Positions 52,867 through 61,570 of a stretch of 64,000 nt of DNA are shown here, piece by piece. Numbering within the stretch: the first letter of the stretch is position 1; each line of letters starts with the position of its first letter. Made by a program: the position numbers and the translations under genes. Source of the stretch: Bradyrhizobium sp. (GTDB taxonomy: Bacteria; Pseudomonadota; Alphaproteobacteria; Rhizobiales; Xanthobacteraceae); assembly GCF_027307225.1 (NCBI RefSeq), contig NZ_DAHUXJ010000094.1, positions 1 to 64,000 on the forward strand. Reading direction: 5' to 3'. The notes beneath the pieces are model-generated. The model was not told the origin of the DNA, searched no databases, and worked only from the letters and a program-made list of their open reading frames with translations.

Positions 52867-53925
52867 GTGGCCGAAGGCGTCAGAAACGACGATGAATTTT
52901 CCGGAACCAAACCGGTCGAGGAGCGGCACCGGATCGACGAGGTCAGCCTTGATGGCTGGATGCGTCAGCACGTCGAGGGCTATCAGGGGCCGCTGACCGT
53001 CCTGCAATTCAAGGGTGGCCAGTCGAACCCGACCTACCGGCTCGATACGCCGGCGCGTTCCTACGTGATGCGCCGCAAGCCGTTTGGAAAGCTGTTGCCC
53101 TCGGCGCATGCGGTCGACCGCGAATTCCGCGTGATTTCCGCGCTCGGTAAGCAGGGTTTTCCGGTCGCGAGGGCTTACGCGCTTTGCACTGACGACGCCG
53201 TGATCGGCGCGGCGTTCTACATCATGTCGATGGAAGAGGGGCGGGTATTCTGGGATCCGGCGCTGCCGAGCCAGACGCGCGAGGCGCGGCACGCCATCTT
53301 CAAGGACAAGATCGAGACGCTGGCCAAACTCCACACCTATGACCCGCAGGCGATCGGCCTCGGCGAATTCGGCAAACCCGGCAATTATTTCGCGCGCCAG
53401 GTCGATCGCTGGACCAAGCAATACCGCGCTTCCGAAACCAAGCACATTGAAGAGGTCGAAAAGCTGATCGAATGGCTGCCGCGCACCGTCCCGAACCAGG
53501 AGCGCGTCTCGATCGTTCACGGCGATTATCGTCTCGACAACATGATCTTCCACCCGACCGAGCCGCGGGTGATCGCGGTGCTGGATTGGGAGCTGTCGAC
53601 GCTCGGCGATCCGATGGCTGATTTCACGTATCTGTTGATGCAATGGACCATGCCGGGTCTCGCCAATGCCGACCTTGCAGCGCTGAACATTCCGACGCTG
53701 GACGATGCCGCGCAAATCTATTGCCGCGTCACCGGCAGCGCAGTGCCGGACCTGAACTGGTATTTTTCCTACAACCTGTTCCGGCTTGCCTGCATCACGC
53801 AGGGCATTGCCGGGCGCATCCGCGATGGCACCGCGGCAAGCGCCAAGGCGATGGAATCAGCCGCGCGCACCGTGCCGCTCTCAAAGGCCTCCTGGGATTA
53901 CGCACAGAAGGCAGGCGCGGTCTAA
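52867..53925 (+). CDS. APH-family small-molecule kinase, ACAD11 N-domain/LvaA-like
   Basis: 352 residues of the aminoglycoside-phosphotransferase fold. ATP contact VLQFKGGQSNPTYRL, catalytic His-Gly-Asp in IVHGDYRLDNMIF (about 218) and metal Asp240 in VLDWELSTLGDP. Close to the N-terminal domain of ACAD10/11 and to LvaA, which phosphorylates 4-hydroxyacyl-CoA. I select GTG at 52867 because AAGGGA lies eight bases upstream. Alternative starts at 52834 or 52738 lie inside the dispersed repeat. Not an antibiotic-resistance gene by context. Confidence 0.88.
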   Translation: MAEGVRNDDEFSGTKPVEERHRIDEVSLDGWMRQHVEGYQGPLTVLQFKGGQSNPTYRLDTPARSYVMRRKPFGKLLPSAHAVDREFRVISALGKQGFPVARAYALCTDDAVIGAAFYIMSMEEGRVFWDPALPSQTREARHAIFKDKIETLAKLHTYDPQAIGLGEFGKPGNYFARQVDRWTKQYRASETKHIEEVEKLIEWLPRTVPNQERVSIVHGDYRLDNMIFHPTEPRVIAVLDWELSTLGDPMADFTYLLMQWTMPGLANADLAALNIPTLDDAAQIYCRVTGSAVPDLNWYFSYNLFRLACITQGIAGRIRDGTAASAKAMESAARTVPLSKASWDYAQKAGAV

Positions 53926-53942
53926 ATCCAGGCCCGCCTGGC

Positions 53943-55373
53943 TCACCGCCATTTGGTGCGCTCGCGGATGCCGGCGAGTGCTGTTCGCGCGCCATTGATC
54001 ACTTCCGTCGTGTCGATAGCGGTGAGCTTGCCGCCACGCTTGAGGATGCGGCCGTCGACCACGACCGTGTCGACGTTCTCCGGTGTCGTCGCCTCCAGCA
54101 CGAGATGCGACGGGTCGATCACGACAGCCATGTTAAGCGCATTGGGGCTGATCATGATCAGGTCCGCGCGTTTTCCCGGCCTGAGCGAGCCGACCAGGTC
54201 TTCGATCCCCATGGCGCGGGCGCCTTCGATGGTGCCGAGCTCGAGCGCTCGTCGCGCCGTCATCTTGAATTCGTCCTCAGCGCGGGCGTTCTCGCAATCG
54301 CGCGCGAGTTTCAGCACGGCGAACAAATTGCAGCTTCCGGTCAAGGCCGCGGTATCAACCGAGATTCCGATTGGAATGCGCGTCGCCAATACTTCCGAGA
54401 TCATCGGAAAGCCAAAGCCGATGCGCAGTTCAGATCCGGGCGACGTTGAGATCGAAGCACCTGATTTTTCGATCATCCCGAGTTCGGCGGGTGTAACGGC
54501 CAGCGCGTGGATGAGCTGAACGTCCTTGCCCATCAGGTTTGATTTATTGAGCAACTCGACCTGGCCGACCGCGCGATGCGCAGCCGACGCCACATGCACG
54601 CTGATGGGCAGCCCAAGCTTGCGCGCGTTGTCGAACTCCGGCTGATAGACCTCGGGCTTGATCGGACCGGCACGGAATTGTCCGCGCCATCCCATGCCGA
54701 GCGTCAACAGGCCTTCGTTCGAATAGTCCTTCCAGTTCCTGGCGAGCGTTTCGATCGGCGTCTGATCGGCCATCTGCGTGTCGGGCAGGCCCTGAGGCCA
54801 GCCACACGAATGCCGGGCGCGGATGCCGGCGCCTGCCAGCGCGCGGATATCTGCCTCCGCATGCGCCGTGCTCCGCACATTGTGACACCAGGAGTGCACG
54901 AAGGTCATGCCGGAGTTGATGGCTTCGGCCGCCGAAAGCCGCGTGCTCCGGAAAATGTCGTCCGGGGTCATCTGCTGGCCGAAGCGCGCGACCGTCGGGA
55001 AATAGCCTTCGTCCTTCTTGTCGCCGGCAAAACTGCGGAAAATCGTATTCCACATGTGCCAGTGGGTCTCGACCAGACCGGGCATCACGATCATGCCCGT
55101 TCCGTCGATCGTCTCGCCGCCGCTGGTGGCAGCTTTGCCAACGGCGACGATCTCGCCATCGCGCACATGCAGCGAGGCGCCGGGCATGTCGCCGAAGTCG
55201 CGCTCCATCGTCATGATATAAGCGTTGGTGATCGTGAACTCGCCACGAGCAGGCAGGCGGATTGAGCCGGTGGCGGCGCTTGGCGTCTGCGCCATCAGCG
55301 GCGATGAAAACAACCCCGCGGTGCCGAGCGCGGCGGCGCCGCGGATGAAGCCTCGCCTGCAAATTTCACACAT
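53943..55373 (-). CDS. Tat-exported amidohydrolase-family metalloenzyme
   Basis: 476 residues. N-terminus CEICRRGFIRGAAALGTAGL has twin arginines followed by FIRG and a hydrophobic stretch ending LMAQ, typical of a Tat signal. The amidohydrolase fold follows: metal ligands His104 and His106 (VETHWHMWN), middle His in PISVHVASAAH, and late SLRPGKRADLIMIS. Closest to chlorohydrolase/cytosine-deaminase-like enzymes. GACGGGGAGAAACAA before the ATG at 55373 supports this start over an open frame to 55640. Exported members are uncommon. Substrate unknown. Confidence 0.86.
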   Translation of the reverse strand: MCEICRRGFIRGAAALGTAGLFSSPLMAQTPSAATGSIRLPARGEFTITNAYIMTMERDFGDMPGASLHVRDGEIVAVGKAATSGGETIDGTGMIVMPGLVETHWHMWNTIFRSFAGDKKDEGYFPTVARFGQQMTPDDIFRSTRLSAAEAINSGMTFVHSWCHNVRSTAHAEADIRALAGAGIRARHSCGWPQGLPDTQMADQTPIETLARNWKDYSNEGLLTLGMGWRGQFRAGPIKPEVYQPEFDNARKLGLPISVHVASAAHRAVGQVELLNKSNLMGKDVQLIHALAVTPAELGMIEKSGASISTSPGSELRIGFGFPMISEVLATRIPIGISVDTAALTGSCNLFAVLKLARDCENARAEDEFKMTARRALELGTIEGARAMGIEDLVGSLRPGKRADLIMISPNALNMAVVIDPSHLVLEATTPENVDTVVVDGRILKRGGKLTAIDTTEVINGARTALAGIRERTKWR

Positions 55374-55622
55374 TTGTTTCTCCCCGTCGGCGGCGCCGCC
55401 GATCACTTTGGCGCGGATCGTTTGTGACCGGGTATGTCGCCTGCGCCTTCTTACACCAATTAGCGGCGGCGAGGTGCGGTCTTCGCGGCAGCAACGCGGA
55501 ATTGACGCCTTGCGGCTTCGCCCGTGACGCGGGCGGGCAGGGCAAATTTCCAGTCGTGATCCGCCATATTTCGTGACAAAATAAATATGCGTAGATGTCC
55601 GTTCGGTTACACGGAGATGTCG

Positions 55623-56492
55623 ATGCGGATGGAATTTCAAGCGCGGCCACGTTCACTGGCCTGGTCCAATCCGCTGTCCTGGTGGTGGGCGATGCTGACG
55701 CTGGTCAGCGGCGTCAACGTCGCCGCGTGGGTTTTGATGTACCGGCAGCTACATGAGGCAAGCTCTTCCGGCCATGTGCCAGGCATGGAAATAATGCTGC
55801 TGCTCAGTGCGGCCTACGTGTTTGGCTGCGCCTTCCGCTCGCTGTTGCCACGCGCCGACGTGCAGCGGATCTGCCTGTTCGATACGTGGCTGTCGAGCGT
55901 TGCCGTCGGCCGCTCGGTCGCGACCGTGGCTGAAGTCTGTTTCGCCGCGCAGTGGACGATGATTCTCCGGCAATTGGGGACGATGACCGGCGCTGAGACC
56001 GCGGTGAATGCCGCTCTTGTGATCGTGCCGCTAATTCTGGTCGCGGAATGCTTCTCCTGGTATGCGGTTGTCACCACGAATTATCTCCTCAACGCGATCG
56101 AGAACTCACTTTGGGCAGTCGCCTTCTTCATTGCGGGCGTCGGACTTTGCCGGCTGCTGCCGGAATTTGACGGCGCAATCCGCGTCGCGCTCGCAGTCTC
56201 GGTTGTCGGCATCGTGATCTATCTCGCTTTTTTGATGACGGTCGACGTGCCGATGTACCGGAAGCGCTGGCGGACGGACGTTGCGCGCGGCAACCGGCGC
56301 TTGCGGCCGCTGGAAGGGTTGCGCGACGTGAGCACGCGCTGGGTCGTCACCCATGATCTTTCCGAATGGAAGGAAGAAATCGCGTGGATGTCGCTTTATT
56401 TCAGTGCGGCCGTCTGGGCGAGCCTCGCGCTATGCGTGTTCTACGCGATCGAAGGCCATATCGCCGGCACGCCGCCGGGTAACATAGGATAA
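55623..56492 (+). CDS. six-to-seven-span membrane protein of unknown function
   Basis: 289 residues. Hydrophobic helices are evident: WWWAMLTLVSGVNVAAWVLM, an IMLLLSAAYVFGCAFRSLLP segment, ALVIVPLILVAECFSW, SLWAVAFFIAGVGLCRLL, VVGIVIYLAFLMTV and a final AVWASLALCVFYAIEGH. Conserved-looking polar spots are WLSSVAVGRSVATVAEVCFA and DVPMYRKRWRTD. CACGGAG before ATG 55623 decides the start among three nearby ATGs (55617, 55623, 55629). Divergent from the amidohydrolase. No family recognised. Confidence 0.78.
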   Translation: MRMEFQARPRSLAWSNPLSWWWAMLTLVSGVNVAAWVLMYRQLHEASSSGHVPGMEIMLLLSAAYVFGCAFRSLLPRADVQRICLFDTWLSSVAVGRSVATVAEVCFAAQWTMILRQLGTMTGAETAVNAALVIVPLILVAECFSWYAVVTTNYLLNAIENSLWAVAFFIAGVGLCRLLPEFDGAIRVALAVSVVGIVIYLAFLMTVDVPMYRKRWRTDVARGNRRLRPLEGLRDVSTRWVVTHDLSEWKEEIAWMSLYFSAAVWASLALCVFYAIEGHIAGTPPGNIG

Positions 56493-56725
56493 CAAGCGTC
56501 CCGCATTTCTTCGGATTTTTTAAAGCAATCGGCCAGCGCGGCGGCGCAAATGCGGTGCAATTCGGGCAGCGTCGTTTCGAGACTCGGCGTGATCGCTGCG
56601 GCGAGGCGATGCGCCGCAACAGATTCCCACTTTCGTCTCAAATCCGCCCTCGACTCAGATCACTCTGACTGCGGGTGGAAGAACTGGGGTCATGTTTCGG
56701 CTAATAAAGTATTGGGGAATTGGCC

Positions 56726-56917
56726 ATGGTACCCGCACAACCGCACCAAAGCGTACTGGAAGAACTGGACGGATCGACATTTGGACCGGACGAATTTACC
56801 GACGACGATTATGCTGACGACGATGTCGTCTCATTGCTCGAAGAAAATGCAAGGCTGAGAAAACTCGTGGTTCGCCTATCGGAGATTGTGCTCCGAAATG
56901 TCGCCAACGAGCGATAG
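56726..56917 (+). CDS. 63-residue acidic protein with coiled-coil end
   Basis: Short protein: an acidic middle (PDEFTDDDYADDDVV) and a helix with LLEENARLRKLVVRLSEIVL of heptad type, probably a dimerising coiled coil. ATG 56726 preferred, with GGGGAA upstream. I recall similar small proteins in Bradyrhizobium and Rhodopseudomonas. Convergent with the MetE-like gene. Function unknown. Confidence 0.65.
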   Translation: MVPAQPHQSVLEELDGSTFGPDEFTDDDYADDDVVSLLEENARLRKLVVRLSEIVLRNVANER

Positions 56918-56959
56918 CCTTCAACGACTGACCATTCCTACAAAGATTTGGCAGGCTGC

Positions 56960-58135
56960 CTAAAACAGCCTGTCCGACGCAATTCGAGCGCCCTCGCTGA
57001 GGGCGCGCAACTTCGCCCACACGATATCTTCGGCCACACGGCCGGCGCCGGCTGCGGTATCGAACCCGCAATCGGTGCCGGCCGTGACGCGCGTCGGATC
57101 GCCGAGGGTTTTGGCAACGCGTTCGATCCGCTCGGCGACGACTTCCGGGTGTTCGACGAAGTTTGTCGTGGAATCGATAACGCCGGCGACCACGACCTGG
57201 TCGTCGGCGATCGCTTTTCCGCGGAGGCAGCGCACCTCGTGCGCGTGGCGCGGATTGGCGAAAGGCAATACCAACGCGCCGACATTCATGCGGGCGATCA
57301 GCGGCAGGATCTTCTCCAGCGCGACGTCACGGTCGTGCGGCCCTTCGTAATTGCCCCAGCAGACATGCATACGGACGTTTTCGCGCGGGATGTTGCGCAG
57401 GGCGTCGTTGATGGTCGCGACCACGCGCTCGACGAAGTCGAGAAAATCGCCGATCGGGCGGTCCTGGAACGAGATGTGATGTTCGAGCGCGAGGTCCGGG
57501 CAATCGAGCTGCAGCAGGAAGCCTTGTGACGCGATCGCCTCATATTCGACCTGAAGGGCACGGCCGACGGCTGCGAGATAAGCGTCTTCGGTGTCGTAAT
57601 ACTCGTTGCGGATCGCCGCCACCACGATGCCGGGCGAGGGGGCTGTGAGAAAGGCTTCGGTGAAACCGTTTGCGCCGGCGCGCTTGCGTCCCTCCAGCAC
57701 GCCGCGGAAGTCGGTGCATTCGCGGCTGGCCTCGGCGAGGCCGACATATTTGATGTCGCCGATGACTTTCGGCGGCGCGAAATTGCTGACCATCTCCCTG
57801 CTGGCGAATTGCTGCTCCAGCGCGCGCTTGAAGACGGGATAGCCCTCGACGTCGGCGCGCGGCCAGCGCTTCCATGCCCCGCCAAAGCCGGTCATGCGGT
57901 GGCGGACATGAAGGAAAAAGCCCTCGCGTTGTTGCTCGCCGTTATTGCCGATGTCGATGCCGGCTTCGATCTGCTTGGGGACGATCTCCTGCAAGGCGGC
58001 ATAACCGGCTCGTGCGATCTCCGCGGAATCGACCGGCTCGCCGCGCGAATGCATCGCATAAAGCTTCGTCAACGCCGGCGGGCGCGGCAGGCTGCCGGTG
58101 TGGGTGACGAGGATCCGGTCGTTGCTGCGCTGCAT
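56960..58135 (-). CDS. MetE C-terminal-domain-like zinc methyltransferase
   Basis: 391 residues, single (beta/alpha)8 domain related to cobalamin-independent methionine synthase. Start THTGSLPRPPALTKLY is the family opening. Zinc ligands His257-x-Cys259 (MHVCWGNYEG) and Cys356 (AGTDCGFDT) are in place. The N-terminal half of true MetE is missing, so this is the stand-alone group that includes epoxyalkane:coenzyme M transferases and uncharacterised methyltransferases. No riboswitch or SAM-related element is upstream. Substrate unknown. Confidence 0.88.
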   Translation of the reverse strand: MQRSNDRILVTHTGSLPRPPALTKLYAMHSRGEPVDSAEIARAGYAALQEIVPKQIEAGIDIGNNGEQQREGFFLHVRHRMTGFGGAWKRWPRADVEGYPVFKRALEQQFASREMVSNFAPPKVIGDIKYVGLAEASRECTDFRGVLEGRKRAGANGFTEAFLTAPSPGIVVAAIRNEYYDTEDAYLAAVGRALQVEYEAIASQGFLLQLDCPDLALEHHISFQDRPIGDFLDFVERVVATINDALRNIPRENVRMHVCWGNYEGPHDRDVALEKILPLIARMNVGALVLPFANPRHAHEVRCLRGKAIADDQVVVAGVIDSTTNFVEHPEVVAERIERVAKTLGDPTRVTAGTDCGFDTAAGAGRVAEDIVWAKLRALSEGARIASDRLF

Positions 58136-58154
58136 GGTATCTTTCGCTCCGATG

Positions 58155-58952
58155 TTATTTTTTTGTCACCAGTTGCCCGACGCCCGTCAATGGGATCCAC
58201 TCTTCCGGCAGCGGCTGTTGTTGCTTTTTCAGGTCAGTTTCCAGTTCGTTGACGCGCTTGCCGGCTGATGTCATGGCTTGCGACGCGACGTTGTAGCGCT
58301 CGACCGCGCGTTGATCAGGAAAGACGAATTGTCCGGCGACGATTTTGAAGGAGCCCAGTTCGCCCGAAAGGAATGTGATGTACTTGTCGTAAGCACGATA
58401 ATAGTCGACGCGTGCCGACAAAATGAGCGAAATGACGCTCAACGTCGTGGCTTGGCGTTGCGTAACGCCATGCAAAAGCTCGTCGGCGATTTCCCTTGGT
58501 ACGTGAAGCGACACGGTCGCGCTTTCGATCTGCTCATGCTCTGCCTTCAGGATCGCGGCATAGCGCGGAAGAAACGCTGACGCATTCGCGGCCGCTGTCC
58601 CCAGATCGCGGCGGAAAGATTCGAGTTCGTCGCGGCTCACCGAGCCGAAATCAGGCTCCTTCGAAAGCCGCGGCGGCTCGATCTGGGCGGACAGCTGGTC
58701 GATCGCAGCTTGCGTGTTGGCGGCTACCTTGATCGCCTTGGCCATCAGCTGGAGAACGTTGTCCGAGGGATGCTGCCCGAGCGCGTTATCGAGTTCGCCG
58801 GGGTTGCTGATTCCCCGCAAGATCGCCTGGCCCTCTGGACTCGAACCGCGCTCCTGGAACTTGCTCAGATCGATCGACAAGGAAGCTGCCACCGTGAGCA
58901 TAACAAGCAGTGCGAAGAAGGCTATCTGAATGCGGGCTGAACGCGGGGACAT
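58155..58952 (-). CDS. membrane-anchored helical protein of unknown function
   Basis: About 265 residues. One N-terminal membrane helix (RIQIAFFALLVMLTVAASLS) is followed by a mostly helical domain (MAKAIKVAANTQAAIDQLSA, YRAYDKYITFLSGELGSF) and a short C-terminal tail. Possibly periplasmic. ATG 58952 is preferred, with GTG 58967 as an alternative; neither has a clear ribosome site. It follows the MetE-like gene upstream on the same strand by 19 bp, so the two may share a transcript. Not recognised. Confidence 0.7.
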   Translation of the reverse strand: MSPRSARIQIAFFALLVMLTVAASLSIDLSKFQERGSSPEGQAILRGISNPGELDNALGQHPSDNVLQLMAKAIKVAANTQAAIDQLSAQIEPPRLSKEPDFGSVSRDELESFRRDLGTAAANASAFLPRYAAILKAEHEQIESATVSLHVPREIADELLHGVTQRQATTLSVISLILSARVDYYRAYDKYITFLSGELGSFKIVAGQFVFPDQRAVERYNVASQAMTSAGKRVNELETDLKKQQQPLPEEWIPLTGVGQLVTKK

Positions 58953-59062
58953 CGGATCAATCGCCACGGCGCGGGCGGGCGCCTTCAGCAGTGGTACTGT
59001 CGATGGCCTTCGAACTCAACGATAACAGCGGCGTGCGTGGTCGGCGCCGCGCTGGAATTCGT

Positions 59063-59848
59063 TTAGATCGGTTTGCCCGCATACGGCATGGAGGCGGTGA
59101 GGCCGCCGTCGACCGGAAACGCCTGGCCGTTGACATAGGACGCCTCGTCGCTGAGCAGGAACAGACCCATCGCCGCCAGTTCGTGCGGCTGGCCCGCGCG
59201 CTTCAAGGGGTTGAGTTGGCCGATCTTGTCCTGCGTGCCGCGCTCCTTGGCGCGGTCGAATACCGGCTTGGTCATGCTGGTCTCGATCAGACCGGGGCAG
59301 ACGGCATTGATCCGCACGCCGGTTCCGGAGAGGGAGTAGGCGGTGGTTTGCACGAGACTGATCACACCGGCCTTGCTCGCCGCATAGGGGTGACCACTGG
59401 CGCCTGATTTGAGTCCTGCGACGGAGGCCGTGCAGACGATCGCGCCCGAGCCCTGCTTGATCATGTGTGGCATCGAGTGTTTGACGGCGAGAAACGGGCC
59501 GATCAGGTTGATGCGCAGGATTTCCTGCCAATGTTCCACGGTCTGCTCGGCGATCGGCACCAATCCGCCGCTGATGCCGGCATTGGCCCAGATCGCGTCC
59601 AATCTGCCGTAGCTGGCAATCGCCTTGCCGATGAATCCGATCACGTCCTTTTCGGAACCAGCGTCCGCCATCACGGCCTCCGCCGTGCCGCCCGCCTTAA
59701 GCACCTGGTCGACCGTTTCCTTCACGCCTTCGGTGCGATCGACCGCGATCAGTTTCGCGCCTTCCCGCGTGAAGAGCAGCGAGGCTGCACGTCCGATGCC
59801 GCTGCCGGCGCCAGTGATAATGACGGATTTGCCTTCGAGACGGCCCAT
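59063..59848 (-). CDS. short-chain dehydrogenase/reductase
   Basis: 261 residues, classical SDR. Cofactor loop GAGSGIGRAASLLF (TGxxxGxG), NAG motif WANAGISGG, catalytic Ser-x12-Tyr-x3-Lys in SVAGLKSGASGHPYAASKAG, and C-terminal PVDGGLTA. GGAGAAGTCCG precedes ATG 59848. It is divergent from the histidine phosphatase, with the palindrome at 59895 between them. Probably NAD-dependent oxidation of a hydroxyacyl or alcohol substrate; which one is not determinable. Confidence 0.92.
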   Translation of the reverse strand: MGRLEGKSVIITGAGSGIGRAASLLFTREGAKLIAVDRTEGVKETVDQVLKAGGTAEAVMADAGSEKDVIGFIGKAIASYGRLDAIWANAGISGGLVPIAEQTVEHWQEILRINLIGPFLAVKHSMPHMIKQGSGAIVCTASVAGLKSGASGHPYAASKAGVISLVQTTAYSLSGTGVRINAVCPGLIETSMTKPVFDRAKERGTQDKIGQLNPLKRAGQPHELAAMGLFLLSDEASYVNGQAFPVDGGLTASMPYAGKPI

Positions 59849-59894
59849 CGGACTTCTCCTTGCCATGCATCGGCGTTTTCGCCTTGCGGAATGT

Positions 59895-59911
59895 TCAAAC
59901 AACGTTTGAAA
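59895..59911. promoter_or_regulatory. putative operator TTCAAACAACGTTTGAA
   Basis: Perfect 7-bp arms with a 3-bp centre, located in the divergent region of the SDR and the phosphatase genes. The arms equal those beside TetR at 51277-51307. Size and symmetry fit a TetR-class site. Confidence 0.6.
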
Positions 59912-59978
59912 CGTCGAAGTGACTTGAGGCGGCAAGTCCCCTGACGTACGAACACAACAATATTGAAGGGCTTTGGCG

Positions 59979-60683
59979 ATGTCCAATCCGGGAAAATCGG
60001 CAGTGGTGACGACGCGATGGTGGTGGGTGCGCCACGCGCCGGTGCGCTCCGACGGCGGCAATATCTACGGCCAGACCGACATCGCCTGTGACACCAGCGA
60101 TCGCTACGTGTTCGAGGCCGTGGCGAAAGTGCTGCCGCGTCACGCGGTATGGGTGGCGAGCAGTTTGATGCGCACGCACCAGACCGCAGAAGCGATCTGG
60201 AATACCGGCTTTCCAAAGCCGGCGACGATGGCAAAGGAAGCAGCCTTCGCCGAGCAGTATCTCGGAAAATGGCAGGGCACCAACCGCGCTGCGTTTCTCG
60301 CCAGCCGCCCGGCCGGCAGTCACTGGTTTGCCGACATCGCCGAACCCTCGCCGGGCGGCGAAAGTTTTATGGACCTCTATAACCGCGTCCGTGGCGCGAT
60401 CGATCGGATCAATGTCGAGCATGCCGGACGCGATGTGATCGCGGTTGGACACGGCGGCACGATCAAGGCGGCGATCGGGCTGGCGCTGGGCGCACAGCCG
60501 GAAAAGGGCCTTGTCTTCGATGTCGACAATTGTTCGGTGACGCGGCTTGATTACATCAAGAGCGAAACGGTCAGCGTCTGGCGGCTGCCGATGGTCAACC
60601 AGCAGCCCTGGATCGCCGACGCGGCGCATAAGGCGATGCATCAACCGGCGGGGCCGGAGGTGACGACAAGCAAGCTTGCTTGA
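59979..60683 (+). CDS. histidine phosphatase family protein
   Basis: 234 residues. Catalytic Arg18-His19-Ala20 in WWWVRHAPVR and the second His in VIAVGHGGTIKAA. NIYGQTDIACD after the first motif matches the CobC/phosphoglycerate-mutase-like group. GAAGGGCTTTGGCG precedes ATG 59979. The following SDR starts 33 bp after its stop, so the two form an operon. It may dephosphorylate a metabolite of the neighbouring pathway; no substrate is evident. Confidence 0.88.
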   Translation: MSNPGKSAVVTTRWWWVRHAPVRSDGGNIYGQTDIACDTSDRYVFEAVAKVLPRHAVWVASSLMRTHQTAEAIWNTGFPKPATMAKEAAFAEQYLGKWQGTNRAAFLASRPAGSHWFADIAEPSPGGESFMDLYNRVRGAIDRINVEHAGRDVIAVGHGGTIKAAIGLALGAQPEKGLVFDVDNCSVTRLDYIKSETVSVWRLPMVNQQPWIADAAHKAMHQPAGPEVTTSKLA

Positions 60684-60715
60684 TTGTCGTCATTCAAAAA
60701 ATGGGAGTAGGCCAC

Positions 60716-61483
60716 ATGAACTTGTTCGACATGTCAGGAAAGGTTGCCGTCATCACCGGCTCTTCGCGCGGGATCGGGCGAGCCATCGCCGAGCACATGG
60801 CCGCTCACGGCGCCAGGGTCGTCATTTCCTCGCGCAAGAAGGCGGCCTGCGATGAGGTTGCGAAAGCGATCAACGACAAGGCCGGCAAGCAGGTCGCGCT
60901 TTCGGTTGCCGCCAACATCTCGACCAAGGATGATCTCAAGCATCTGGTCGGGGAGACCAACCGCACATTCGGCCCGATCGATACGCTGGTCTGCAACGCG
61001 GCTTCGAATCCTTACTACGGTCCGCAGGCCGGCATTTCCGATGACCAGTTCCGCAAGATCCTCGACAACAACATCGTCGCCAACCACTGGCTGATCTCGC
61101 TGGTCGTGCCGCAGATGATCGAGCGCAAGGACGGTTCGATCACCATCGTCTCCTCGATTGGCGGACTGAAGGGATCAACCGTGCTCGGCGCCTATGCGAT
61201 TTCCAAGGCGGCGGACATGCAACTCGCGCGCAACCTCGCTTGCGAATACGGCCAGTACAACATCCGCGTGAATTGCATCGCGCCCGGCCTGATCAGGACC
61301 GACTTTGCGCGTGCGTTGTGGGAAAATCCGGAGACATTGAAGGCCTCCACCGCGCGTTCGCCGTTGCTCAGAATCGGCGAACCCGATGAGATCGCGGGAG
61401 CGGCGGTGTTTCTCGCTTCGCGCGCCGGCACGTTCACCACCGGGCAGACCATCGTGATCGATGGCGGCGCGACGATTAGTTGA
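60716..61483 (+). CDS. short-chain dehydrogenase/reductase, second
   Basis: 255 residues. GSSRGIGRAIAEHMA cofactor loop, CNAASNPYYGP (variant of NAG), catalytic SSIGGLKGSTVLGAYAISKA with Tyr and Lys, and IDGGATIS end. The N-A-A-S-N-P form and overall pattern recall DHRS4-like carbonyl reductases. GGGAGTAGG lies before the ATG at 60716. Second gene of the operon with the phosphatase. Only about 30% identical by eye to the SDR on the other strand. Confidence 0.92.
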   Translation: MNLFDMSGKVAVITGSSRGIGRAIAEHMAAHGARVVISSRKKAACDEVAKAINDKAGKQVALSVAANISTKDDLKHLVGETNRTFGPIDTLVCNAASNPYYGPQAGISDDQFRKILDNNIVANHWLISLVVPQMIERKDGSITIVSSIGGLKGSTVLGAYAISKAADMQLARNLACEYGQYNIRVNCIAPGLIRTDFARALWENPETLKASTARSPLLRIGEPDEIAGAAVFLASRAGTFTTGQTIVIDGGATIS

Positions 61484-61570
61484 CGCGATAGAGCGCATCT
61501 CAGATGCGCAATTGCGCATCCGAGGGCGCACATTAGTGCGAACCCGGGATCTCAAGCCACGATGAAGGGC

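Noticed and set aside
52867..53925. Aminoglycoside-resistance kinase
   Set aside because: The fold is APH, but pairing with an ACAD11-like dehydrogenase and family resemblance point to a metabolic kinase.
56441..56641. 66-codon minus-strand frame (TTG start) after the membrane protein gene
   Set aside because: Codons look reasonable and GAGGGCGG precedes the start, but it overlaps a real gene's 3' end and has no family; kept out for lack of evidence.
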